A stretch of DNA of 64,000 nt, from positions 542,764-606,763 of the forward strand of contig NC_012997.1 of assembly GCF_000023025.1 (NCBI RefSeq). Reading direction: 5' to 3'. Shown in pieces: positions 8,957 to 16,399 of this stretch (its first letter is position 1; the number at the start of each line of letters is the position of its first letter). This stretch comes from Teredinibacter turnerae T7901 (lineage in GTDB: Bacteria > Pseudomonadota > Gammaproteobacteria > Pseudomonadales > Cellvibrionaceae). Below the pieces are notes generated by a model that made no database searches, was not told the origin of the DNA, and worked only from the letters and a program-made list of their open reading frames with translations. Position numbers and translations under genes: made by a program.

Positions 8957-9159
8957 TATATTTTACCTATAGCCTCTGAGTGCTGTACGCCAGAGCATCT
9001 GAAATATTCGCCGTACTTTTACATAGCAAGAGCGTCGAATAATGTAGATATACCTAAATCCTATGGCAAATTGTAAGTAATCGGTTTGTTCATGCGGCTG
9101 TGAAAAAAGCCGGTATTAGTTGGCCAAAAAAAATCGACGCTTACACGTATTCTTAGTCG

Positions 9160-9471
9160 TTAAATTTTATATTTGTAGCCAATTGAGACGCCGTCAAATT
9201 CTATTTCCGAATCGTGTATGTAGCTCGCATACTCAATATACAGTTGATTCTTTTTCTTTATTTCAAAAGAAAAGCCTAGCCCATAAAGTTGGTCGGACTC
9301 AGTATCAGTAGAGCTTATATTGTAATCCAACGCCTCGGCTCTTCCTGTAACCTCATTGTAACCAGCTTTCGCATACAAACTAAATCGATCGCTAACAGGG
9401 TACTGAGCTTTGAAGATAATACCCCAAAGTAACCCAATGTCTACTTCAATCTCGGATAGCTCTGACTTCAA
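9160..9471 (-). pseudogene. C-terminal fragment of an outer-membrane beta-barrel protein
   Basis: The 103 codons read as alternating amphipathic strands and include FSLYAKAGYNEVTG, YGLGFSFEI and LYIEYASY. They close with GVSIGYKYKI, the pattern of the last strands of a small porin-like barrel. There is no signal peptide and no ATG; the frame starts at a TTG, and upstream the sequence runs into the neighbouring cassette. I read it as a 5'-truncated cassette gene. The sequence GTTAAAT at 9159-9165 overlaps its stop and fits the right core of an attC site, but I could not find a convincing partner arm in 8957-9158. Confidence 0.55.
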
Positions 9472-9515
9472 ATTAACTTTGTTAAGCTTTTTATAACAAC
9501 CGATTTTATCAAATG

Positions 9516-10036
9516 CTAGAGGCGGGTATATAAGTTTATACCTATTCCAATCGCATTAAAGATCAAGAGAGCTAACCATAAAACAATCGATAGCTTCCTG
9601 TTTAAATTTTGAAGCCTCGTCTTTTTTCCAAGTGAAAAAATCTCATCTTTACTATTTTCCTTTTCGCATTGTACGTATGCCTCCCACCCCAGTAATTTTT
9701 CTGAAAAAAATGTTCTATGTCGCTTCTTATATACTTTGAATTAGTTTCAATAAAATGTTCTAGAAGCCTCCACCTCAGGCCACAATATAAAACTATAATT
9801 AGAGGTAGAAATATCACAAAACTCATAAATATTTGCGCATCTGCATTCGATTTGTTTTGAACAACCCAAGCCCACAGTGCGCCAGTGGAAGCAACGCTCC
9901 AGAAAACTATTTGCTTTGTCTCGTTTTGATAGTGAAGTATTTCAGTATGTCTTGCGCGAAACTCTTCAACGAGCAAAAACCATTTATTGTCAGTTGGCTC
10001 TGGATCGTCACTATTTTCACTTATTTCTACATTCAT
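9516..10036 (-). pseudogene. Three-helix membrane protein cassette gene with a -1 frameshift in a T7 run
   Basis: Frame A runs from ATG 10036 to a stop at 9602. It contains two hydrophobic helices (near KQIVFWSVASTGALWAWVV and FMSFVIFLPLIIVLYCGL), then KYIRSDIEHFF. At the seven T (plus-strand A7, 9704-9710) the sensible reading changes frame. The other frame continues SEKLLGWEAYVQCEKE, then a third helix in LSIVLWLALLIFNAIGIGI, and stops at 9516. In this unnamed membrane family the pattern YIR..IE followed by GWE is contiguous, so one extra T would restore about 173 residues. ATG 10036 has GAGG 11 bases upstream and lies just left of an attC site; the longer frame to 10096 lies inside that site. 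The role of the family is unknown to me. Confidence 0.75.
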
Positions 10037-10061
10037 ATTTAGGTTGTCCTCTATTCTGTTT

Positions 10062-10134
10062 GACCTAGCTAGGTAGCGCATAGCGCTTTTATACAAGGCG
10101 CGATTTTATGAGCACATGAGTCGTTTGTTAGGTC
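10062..10134 (-). other. attC-like recombination site
   Basis: The left core GACCTAGC is the complement, with one mismatch, of the right core GTTAGGTC (10127-10134). GTTAGGT matches GTTRRRY and overlaps the stop of the gene to its right. A start codon lies 26 bases to the left. The inner part has an interrupted palindrome around AGCGC and GCGCG. Spacing and placement match an integron attC between minus-strand cassettes. Confidence 0.6.
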
Positions 10135-10706
10135 TTACCAAGATATTTGCACTCATTAATAGTTTTAGATACCAGCCCATAACCCTTCGCTTCATAAATT
10201 TTGAAAATTGAATTCAGCACAAAATCTGGTAGATCTAGCGATGCAGATAAGGTTTTACCGTCAATCCATACTCCAGGTTCACATCCGTCGACAAGATCTA
10301 TTGCCTCTACCATTTTTGCCTTATTTTCAGCAAGTGGACACATGTATATAACAGAACTCGGATCCTTCAGAGTGGTTCCTGCGGGAATTCGAGATGCCAA
10401 AATAGTCTCATGTTTAATGAATCCGGACTTCTCCAGTACGGCTAGCGGTATAGAAAATCTTGTGTAAAAATCTTCTTCAAATTTTAATAATGGAGCGTTT
10501 ATTTCTTTCAGAACTTGGTAAATCTCCTTTGAAACTAAAGCGACATCCTCATGCAAATAACTGATGGGGTCAGTCAACCTATCAATTTTCTCTGCCTACT
10601 TAGCAGAATCTAATTCAGATTGAAACTGTACGAGCGAAGCTGAGCCAGGAAAATTAACTCCTGCGATTCTGAATATTTTGCAAAACCAGTCAATCGAACT
10701 CATCAT
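10128..10706 (-). pseudogene. Cassette gene of unknown function interrupted by an in-frame amber codon
   Basis: From ATG 10706 the frame reads MMSSIDWFCKIFRIAG, then GVNFPGSASLVQFQSELDSAK, and meets TAG at 10596-10598. The same frame immediately continues AEKIDRLTDPISYLHEDV and runs on to 10128 with a coherent 155-codon protein ending NECKYLGKT. The helix-like heptads cross the stop smoothly, so I read it as a nonsense mutation in a gene of about 192 codons (CAG to TAG would be the simplest change). A downstream TTG at 10577 could initiate a 149-residue product. The protein has no motif that I recognise. Confidence 0.7.
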
Positions 10707-10724
10707 TTCTCCGTCATATGCCTT

Positions 10725-10731
10725 GTTAGGG
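10725..10731 (-). other. Orphan attC core (GTTAGGG) with the rest of the site deleted
   Basis: GTTAGGG lies four bases from the stop codon of the next gene, where an attC right core belongs. Only about 18 bases separate it from the start codon at 10706, so there is no room for a palindromic site. I infer that the attC has been deleted, fusing two cassettes. Confidence 0.45.
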
Positions 10732-10734
10732 CAT

Positions 10735-11310
10735 CTAGCTAAAAAATGTAGATTCGGTGTCATTAATAAATGCTTCGTAGAATTGTACTCCAAGCTCGGC
10801 TAGATGAACTGGATGCAAAGAAGAAACTTTTTTATTTAGATGTGACGTTGGGGGGTTGTACCAGTTTCCTGAGTTTTTAACTCGAATTGCTTGTATGCTT
10901 GCAGGATTATTACGAACAACAAGTGGGTCACCTTCATAGTGAACGATTTGACCTCCCTCAATAACGAGATTTTTAATTTGGCCACCCTTGGCGTTGATAA
11001 AATCTAGTGTTCTGTTTGCCGCTTTGTATTCGGCGACTGGTTGTATAGAGTGATTGTCTGCATCTCTGGCCTGCTTGAGATACCGCAATAGCATATCTTT
11101 CCTTCTGAGTGCAGAGTATCTACCCTGCCAGGGTTGAAAACTATTTTTAATGTGCTGACAGCCACGCTCAGTTTTTACCCAGACCTTTTCTAGGCAATTT
11201 AAAAAATCACGCCATTCTTCATCAAAAATATCGAATGACTCTGCATTTTTCATTGCTTCTACGGCTCTTTTGGCGGATTCGAGTTCTTTTTTTGCTGATT
11301 CAATACTCAA
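10735..11310 (-). CDS. Cassette-encoded hypothetical protein (191 aa)
   Basis: The gene is an intact frame with a helical, charged N terminus (MSIESAKKELESAKRAVEAM). A conserved-looking central block follows with RRKDMLLRYLKQARDADNHS, then a beta-rich C-terminal half (IKNLVIEGGQIVHYEG). There is no signal peptide and no membrane helix, so it is probably cytoplasmic. I do not recognise the family. It is bounded by a full attC-like site on the right (11328-11407) and by an orphan core on the left. The start lies 18 bases from the right-hand core, as expected for a cassette gene, which commonly relies on upstream promoters. Confidence 0.7.
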   Translation of the reverse strand: MSIESAKKELESAKRAVEAMKNAESFDIFDEEWRDFLNCLEKVWVKTERGCQHIKNSFQPWQGRYSALRRKDMLLRYLKQARDADNHSIQPVAEYKAANRTLDFINAKGGQIKNLVIEGGQIVHYEGDPLVVRNNPASIQAIRVKNSGNWYNPPTSHLNKKVSSLHPVHLAELGVQFYEAFINDTESTFFS

Positions 11311-11327
11311 TTCGTTTTCCTAAAGTT

Positions 11328-11407
11328 GCCCTAACGCCGCCATAAAGGGTGAGCGACTTGTTGCGAGTCCAGCGCTGAAAGCGCGATTTTTTGTGGCCTT
11401 GTTAAAC
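11328..11407 (-). other. attC recombination site
   Basis: The site runs from GCCCTAAC (11328-11335) to GTTAAAC (11401-11407, an exact GTTRRRY). The interior is an imperfect palindrome containing the short stem CAGCGCTGAAAGCGCG. The right core is three bases from the stop of the 194-residue gene, and the next start is 18 bases to the left. At 80 bases it is within the normal size range for attC sites. Confidence 0.7.
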
Positions 11408-11410
11408 GCT

Positions 11411-11995
11411 TCATGGTGCATACCCTGCTGGTGGTAATTCACCTGTCACCAGTTTAGGAAAAAAGGCATATTCATCGTGAAAGCGTCTTCTTCCTCTAAG
11501 CTTTGACCACCTAGATATTAGCCAGTTAATAATTCCTATGCCAGAATCATATTCGATATGAATTGTGAAGGATTCATTTTTTATCCCAGTTGGCGTGCCA
11601 CCACCTTCCGGATATTCGTTAAGGTCGAACTCATCAAATTTAAATAGAAAACGACTTTGCCCCGGAGCCAACTGTGGAATAATTACGTCAAATAAATCTC
11701 CGGAACTTTCCCTTGGAAGGTTGCGTCTCAAATCTCCAGAGATAGCAAGATTAATGTTCTCAGCCCTAGAGCCTCCAATATTTACGAGGGAAACCTCAAT
11801 GAGGATGTCTTGTAATCGAGTTTTTTGCTTGATCGTTTCTTCGCTAGAAGCTTTTTTGGGAATTTCGGATTCGAATTCTGTCCCGAACCGGTTTCTAACT
11901 TGATGATATATTTCGAGTACAGCAAGCCTATCAGAGCTAACAACTTGAACACCAATTCTCATTGCACCAGTTACAGCAGAGCTAGATATTTCCAT
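11411..11995 (-). CDS. Cassette-encoded hypothetical protein (194 aa)
   Basis: The intact frame starts MEISSSAVTGAMRIGVQVVS, followed by a charged helix. A beta-rich region comes next, in which VSLVNIGGSRAENINLAISG and FTIHIEYDSGIGIINWLIS suggest a beta-sandwich. There is no signal peptide. The hydrophobic patch IGIINWLISRW near residue 160 is too short for a clear membrane span. I do not recognise the family. It sits between two clear attC-like sites (11328-11407 and 12009-12089), so it is a complete one-gene cassette. The start is 14 bases from the right-hand core. Confidence 0.7.
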   Translation of the reverse strand: MEISSSAVTGAMRIGVQVVSSDRLAVLEIYHQVRNRFGTEFESEIPKKASSEETIKQKTRLQDILIEVSLVNIGGSRAENINLAISGDLRRNLPRESSGDLFDVIIPQLAPGQSRFLFKFDEFDLNEYPEGGGTPTGIKNESFTIHIEYDSGIGIINWLISRWSKLRGRRRFHDEYAFFPKLVTGELPPAGYAP

Positions 11996-12008
11996 AGTTC
12001 TCCTAGGC

Positions 12009-12089
12009 GTTTAACGCCAGCCGTAACCGGCGCATTTGCAGAGAGCGAAGCGACCGGGAAATGCGTCCGAGTTGACGGCATTGTTAGGC
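12009..12089 (-). other. attC recombination site (best preserved in the array)
   Basis: Both cores are exact: GTTTAAC (RYYYAAC) at 12009-12015 and GTTAGGC (GTTRRRY) at 12083-12089. Inner arms GCCGT / GACGGC and GCGCATTT / AAATGCGT pair around a variable loop containing GAGAGCGAAGCGACC. The site lies between the stop of the KAP NTPase (12105) and the start of the 194-residue gene (11995). This is a textbook attC layout for cassettes on the minus strand. Confidence 0.85.
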
Positions 12090-12104
12090 AAATTTCGTCG
12101 ATTG

Positions 12105-14261
12105 CTACTCATCTCCAAAATCTTTAGGCCTCCACCCAGAAAGATATTTATCTGCCAACTCAAATAAATCCCCAATTTCATCCGGTGGAGACGCTTTTAG
12201 CTGATCGATTCGATCTCGCAGTACATTCTCATCGCCATATAGATCGATCAATATATCCCATGCAAGTCTCGGCTTCAGACGCACAGCACGACTCCCCATT
12301 GACTGAATTCGAACATCGCTTCTTGCGCTTTTCAGTAGAGCATATGTGATATCCGTGTTGTCCGGAACCATTAGATCTGGCTCGTCTGGATCTGCTTCCC
12401 TTTTAACAAGCAACATCGTCCTGAGTAGATCGGTTTCGCTTGCTAGTTCTTCGGGGCTGGCAGAACGAACCTGGGCTCGCCATTCCACTTCAAAAGCTTT
12501 CGCGGCTTCCTCAGAAACCAGCTTGTGACCAGATCCTTGATAACCAACGTCAGTTATAAGCTCTTGCCTTGACGACAAAGATTTTATTTGGGGCAGTATT
12601 TCCTTAACTGCTGCCTCAATGGCTTCTGGTTCTTTAAGTGCGCGGACCAGACGGTAAACAACTCTTCCGACAACCAGTCGTGTGTCTAGATCAAACATTC
12701 CGCGTTGACGATCTGGAAGCTGTGGAAGCAGATTTAGCAAAACCACCGTACCGGGGATGACATGCTGATCAGCAAAATCATCTTCATACGCTTCAAGTGA
12801 CGAAATAACGTCCTGTAGTCGATCTAAGGGCAGCAACTTCAAATATGTCTCGAACTCAGCTTTATACGTGATCAACGACCAAGCAATCTCGGCGTCAGAG
12901 AAAGCCTGTAGTTTCTCACCCGCAACGCGCTCTAAGTAGTAGCGAAGCACTTCTACATGAGCTACCCGCCTTTCTTTGAGCCAACGGTTAGTCCAATCTC
13001 CACCGTAATGTGAGCCTCCCAAATGCCGTTCGCCACCCGGAAACAATCGCCTGATCAAGTTACGTATGCTTTCCTCGTGCTCTCCTCCCTTTGCTACCAG
13101 ATTATCGATCTGATTTTTCAGTTCTGGGGGGTCTTCACGGTAGCCATATCCGCCTGAGGTCGTCGTCAGCCCATCCACAGAAGTGTGCAAACTATGAAAT
13201 ACATCTGGGAGAAAAACGCGTACTGCTTCTAATGCTAGTACATCAACCAGTGCAACTTGACCACCTATGTCTCTTGCGGTGCCATGTATGGCTGCCGCAT
13301 ATCGACGAACATCTCTCATATTCCTTATGAGTGGACGAATCACCTCCATGAACACATCTGGCCAGAGGTCTGAATCAAAATTCCCTGGATTCTCGACATC
13401 TGCGAGCGCACCATTAATTGCGTTAAATATCTGCGTATTTAGTACATGCTCAGGAACGGCAGGTAGGTCGATTGCTATTTGGAGTATTTTCTCGAGATAG
13501 TCCCGCCCTGGAATTCCTTGCTCTCCCAGAGCTTGTTCGACACGATATCGGTCAAAAGCTAATAAATAGATGATATTCGGGAAGTTTGCGGTTAATCGGA
13601 CTAATTTGAACACATCGCGTATTTCTTGGGTCGATAGGCGATCTATGTCATCCAATATAACTACTATTGGTTTATCTATTTTCTTGAGGGATTGACGCAC
13701 CCTATTTTGACTTGATTTAACACCTTCTTTTTTGCGCTGTAATGCCTTAGCAACGAGATCCGTTACGACTCGACCTCGTTCAATCCATGGCCCTACTAGT
13801 GGCAACCAGCCCAAGCCAGAAAAAGTATCACCATAGTCCTCAATAAGTTCTCCAATTTCAGACAGGCCCGGACGGAGCTTTAGTTGGGCAGATAGCTCTA
13901 TGAAAAACGATTGAACAAGTTGATCTGCTCCACTGAACATCCATGGATTAAATTCAAGTACTGTTACGCCTGATTCCTTGAGAAAAGATTGAGATAGATT
14001 TACGAAAGACGTTTTCCCAGATCCCCAGGGGCCTAAAACACCAACAACCACTCCTTCGCTAGAGTCAAGAGTTAATACTTGTTCAGCAAACGATGAGGCA
14101 GGCTTGAGTCGTCCAAGCGCATCTTCCTCTGAACTAGTAATTGGATTATCTGCGGTAATTTTTGCCGTTTTCTGCCCTCCCTCAGGCACAGGTGGATTTT
14201 CGATTTTTTGAACTACCGAATCGCCTTTCTTCCGTGAAAACATGGTGCGTATCCAATTCAT
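12105..14261 (-). CDS. KAP-family P-loop NTPase (cassette gene, candidate phage exclusion function)
   Basis: The 718-residue product has a Walker A in VLGPWGSGKTSFVN (about residue 80) and a Walker B in IVVILDDIDRLSTQEIRDVF (about 200). The following RLTANFPNIIYLLAFDR is the KAP-type continuation. KAP NTPases often carry membrane helices inserted in the ATPase domain; here only a weak hydrophobic patch (LGWLPLVGPWI) is seen. The C-terminal 350 residues are helical and charged, without a recognised domain. Known KAP proteins include PifA, which excludes phage T7, so a defence role is a reasonable inference but unproven. At about 2.2 kb this is a large cassette. The start lies 12 bases from the attC core at 14273. 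Confidence 0.85.
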   Translation of the reverse strand: MNWIRTMFSRKKGDSVVQKIENPPVPEGGQKTAKITADNPITSSEEDALGRLKPASSFAEQVLTLDSSEGVVVGVLGPWGSGKTSFVNLSQSFLKESGVTVLEFNPWMFSGADQLVQSFFIELSAQLKLRPGLSEIGELIEDYGDTFSGLGWLPLVGPWIERGRVVTDLVAKALQRKKEGVKSSQNRVRQSLKKIDKPIVVILDDIDRLSTQEIRDVFKLVRLTANFPNIIYLLAFDRYRVEQALGEQGIPGRDYLEKILQIAIDLPAVPEHVLNTQIFNAINGALADVENPGNFDSDLWPDVFMEVIRPLIRNMRDVRRYAAAIHGTARDIGGQVALVDVLALEAVRVFLPDVFHSLHTSVDGLTTTSGGYGYREDPPELKNQIDNLVAKGGEHEESIRNLIRRLFPGGERHLGGSHYGGDWTNRWLKERRVAHVEVLRYYLERVAGEKLQAFSDAEIAWSLITYKAEFETYLKLLPLDRLQDVISSLEAYEDDFADQHVIPGTVVLLNLLPQLPDRQRGMFDLDTRLVVGRVVYRLVRALKEPEAIEAAVKEILPQIKSLSSRQELITDVGYQGSGHKLVSEEAAKAFEVEWRAQVRSASPEELASETDLLRTMLLVKREADPDEPDLMVPDNTDITYALLKSARSDVRIQSMGSRAVRLKPRLAWDILIDLYGDENVLRDRIDQLKASPPDEIGDLFELADKYLSGWRPKDFGDE

Positions 14262-14272
14262 GATTTTTGATT

Positions 14273-14320
14273 GCCTAACGTCGAATTCAGCGGCTTGTCC
14301 GCTGCAATTCTTTGTTATGT
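14273..14320 (-). other. attC recombination site (short form)
   Basis: GCCTAAC (14273-14279) and GTTATGT (14314-14320) flank a nearly perfect hairpin. The arms GAATT-CAGCGG and CCGCTG-C-AATTC leave one unpaired C, the extrahelical base that integron integrases use to choose the recombining strand. At 48 bases the site is short. The stop codon of the gene to the right (14287) lies inside the site, so the site encodes the last residues of that protein. Confidence 0.75.
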
Positions 14321-15174
14321 GTAATCACCTCTAATCGCTCTTGTGTCACCAATTTTAAAATTAGATTTCTACTCATTTTTCCAAATTTCGTAGATTCATG
14401 AAGCGTGGCTTTTACACCTTCACTGATTAGTGCATCATGATCAATACCTTGAGGCACATGCAAATCCAATCTAATCGATATATGGGAGCCTGGATATATA
14501 TCTTCTTTAATCGGAAGTCGATGTAAATATTTTCCATCGGGCATTAAGCTGGCACTTGCGCCAGAATAGCAATCAATATCTAACGACAACCTAACTTGAT
14601 CAGAATTTATCGTTCCATCGGAAAGATTAAACAAATCTAGCTGAAGTGTCCTTTCAAGTGAACGAGACTCCTTATCAAAATGCTCCACGATATAAGACTG
14701 TGCGCCGTCAATCACTTCCACCCCCTGAACCATATAGCGTATTGATGTAGAAAATATTTCACTATTCTCTTTGGGGTGGTTAATTGCCCATTCAATTCGC
14801 CTCACTAGTTCATTTTTTAAATAGGTGATTTTTCCCTGATATATCACGTGTTGAAAATGTTTCAGATCAAAAGGAATATCATTTGCTTGACGTGTAAGCA
14901 ACAACACTCGCTTTCCTAAAGCGTGGGCATACCCAGTTTCGTAGAATACATTGGGGTTTTTTCCAGTCATATCAGATATGATGACATCGGCCTTCGCTAT
15001 CTGATTGTATATTCTGTCTAGCATACGCTCTTCAAATATTTGCTCATCAACTCTCTCGCAATACGCACCCGCAAGTTCGCATGCCGACTTAATTCCGAGC
15101 TCATATATATCCCGAAATTCTTCTGAGAAAGGCATTAACACGAATACAAATGGCTTAGGTCTTGTGTCAAACAT
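14287..15174 (-). CDS. TIR/nucleoside 2-deoxyribosyltransferase-like protein (cassette gene)
   Basis: The first 140 of 295 residues form a compact alpha/beta domain: FVFVLMPFSEEFRDIYELGI at the start, ERVDEQIFEE, then IISDMTGKNPNVFYETGYAH with a conserved Glu, and GKRVLLLT. This pattern belongs to the TIR / deoxyribosyltransferase-like superfamily, whose members hydrolyse or transfer N-glycosidic bonds of nucleotides or NAD, and which is frequent in anti-phage systems. The remaining part is beta-rich (LSLDIDCYSGASASL) and may be a sensor or binding domain. Enzymatic activity and a defence role are inferred. The last ten or so residues (ITHNKELQRTSR region) are encoded by the adjoining attC site. 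Confidence 0.75.
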   Translation of the reverse strand: MFDTRPKPFVFVLMPFSEEFRDIYELGIKSACELAGAYCERVDEQIFEERMLDRIYNQIAKADVIISDMTGKNPNVFYETGYAHALGKRVLLLTRQANDIPFDLKHFQHVIYQGKITYLKNELVRRIEWAINHPKENSEIFSTSIRYMVQGVEVIDGAQSYIVEHFDKESRSLERTLQLDLFNLSDGTINSDQVRLSLDIDCYSGASASLMPDGKYLHRLPIKEDIYPGSHISIRLDLHVPQGIDHDALISEGVKATLHESTKFGKMSRNLILKLVTQERLEVITHNKELQRTSR

Positions 15175-15203
15175 ACTTTATTCCTTATCCCATGAAATAA
15201 CGG

Positions 15204-15317
15204 ACATAACGCTTGGGTAACCTGTGCTGCATGTGGAGCGTAGTTTTGGGGTAAAGTGGCGAAGCCACCCCAAAACGAAGCGTAGCATGCGGCATCAGGT
15301 TGACCCACTTGTTAGGG
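15204..15317 (-). other. attC recombination site (long form)
   Basis: ACATAAC (15204-15210) and GTTAGGG (15311-15317) are the ends of a long imperfect palindrome. GGGTAACCTG pairs with CAGGTTGACCC, and TGCATG with CATGCGGCA nearer the tip. A tip stem GTTTTGGGGT / ACCCCAAAAC surrounds GGCGAAGCC. At 114 bases it resembles the long attC class. It separates the TIR-like gene from the membrane-protein cassette, and it encodes the last residues of the latter. Confidence 0.75.
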
Positions 15318-15839
15318 TGTATACCTTTCCACCAAGCCAATACCCCACTCCAACCAATAAGCACGGCATAATATATGGAATATTTTTCTTTAAGTACCAC
15401 CATTTGAACGAATATTTCCAAATGAATATTCCATGGTTTAAAAACTCTCGGTTGTACGATAAAAATAACATTACGAGAAAGAACCTGACTGAATTAACAC
15501 CTATAGAATACGAAAGGCCGATATTCATTCTCTTTTCCAATATATGCAGGAACGCGATCGGAACAACAAAATATATAATAAGAAATATCTCGAGTGTATT
15601 AACCCCAAACCTCAGCATTTCTAACGGTGCTTCACTAAAACCGGGTCTCGTTATAGCCATGAACAAGATATGACCGACACTACCAATAACTAGTGCAAAT
15701 ATTATTTTGATTGCCTGCGCCTTTGCCAACGATATGAACCCTAACAATGTTATTAGCCAGAAAAACTCCGCAAATTCAGACTAAACACGGAATATTTCCG
15801 TATAAGTCCAAACAGGGCGTAGGCTAGTATTTTATTCAT
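15295..15839 (-). pseudogene. Membrane protein cassette gene with a -1 frameshift in a T5 run
   Basis: ATG 15839 lies 13 bases from a core site and opens MNKILAYALFGLIRKYSVF, then SLNLRSF, before a stop. At the five T (plus-strand A5, 15761-15765) one extra T would join it to FWLITLLGFISLAKAQ and the rest of the frame down to 15295. The repaired 181-residue protein has about four to five membrane helices (around KIIFALVIGSVGHILFMAI, IFLIIYFVVPIAFL, FFLVMLFL and IMPCLLVGVGYWL). As written, only a TTG start at 15747 would give the 150-residue remainder. The function is unknown. It is probably the first cassette of the array. Confidence 0.6.
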
Positions 15840-15851
15840 CCCAAATATGCT

Positions 15852-15858
15852 ATCTAAC
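15852..15858 (-). other. Core site at the outer edge of the array (possible attI remnant)
   Basis: ATCTAAC on the plus strand reads GTTAGAT on the minus strand, an exact GTTRRRY core, 13 bases upstream of the first cassette gene. To its right I find no matching palindromic partner, so it may be the attI side of the array rather than another attC. No integrase gene follows on either strand up to rnr. Confidence 0.4.
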
Positions 15859-16399
15859 TCAGAGCACACCACTCCAACAGATCCATTCCTGTCTCAATAC
15901 CACTGAGCGCGAACAAACTAAATTTCAGGCGCATAACATTAGCAACGCATCGCTTCAATACGATGGCTGCTCCCCCCACTAGATCGTGCGAGACTGCACC
16001 CAAACACAAGCCAGAAAGATAATTCCAAAACCAGTATCTCGTTCACCGGTTAATAAAGCTCGTCACCAATCCAGCTAGCCATAAAATCAACAATGCCTCT
16101 AAGCAAGTATTCGTCCAATCTAAACTAAGAAACGAGCCTGTTGTGTTGATTTAAGTGTCGAAATGGGCGGGTTTTTTGTGCCAATTACCTGTGCTTCTTT
16201 GATGCGGGTTATTTTTGATTTATGAGGCGCCACTAATTCCGACGGAAAATTTAACAGGTGTTTAACTTGAGCACGGCAGTCGCAAAATCTTAGATTGTGT
16301 GCTCAAGGGGGAAGGGCCTAAATCACGCCTCTAGCCGATAAACTTTGCAAGACGATATGTTGGCGTCAAATATTTCACGGTGGCGCAAATATGGGGTCG
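15859..16399. other. Non-coding stretch beyond the cassette array
   Basis: No reading frame is convincing here. The sequence holds GCATAAC-like words near 15941 that resemble cassette cores. It also has a perfect 8-bp inverted repeat TTGAGCAC (16267-16274) / GTGCTCAA (16299-16306). In other integrons the integrase and attI would be expected in this position; I see neither, so they may have been deleted. Confidence 0.45.

Noticed and set aside
8957-9165. An attC site between the OMP fragment and the acetyltransferase
   Set aside because: GTTAAAT at 9159-9165 fits a right core, but I could not find a complementary left arm within a plausible distance.
10037-10096. N-terminal extension of the membrane-protein cassette to 10096
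   Set aside because: Those codons lie inside the attC-like site; ATG 10036 has a ribosome binding site and normal cassette spacing.
10596-10793. Separate 65-codon gene at 10596-10793
   Set aside because: It is in frame with the downstream 149-codon frame and separated from it only by TAG; the part upstream of 10706 crosses the orphan attC core. One interrupted gene is the better reading.
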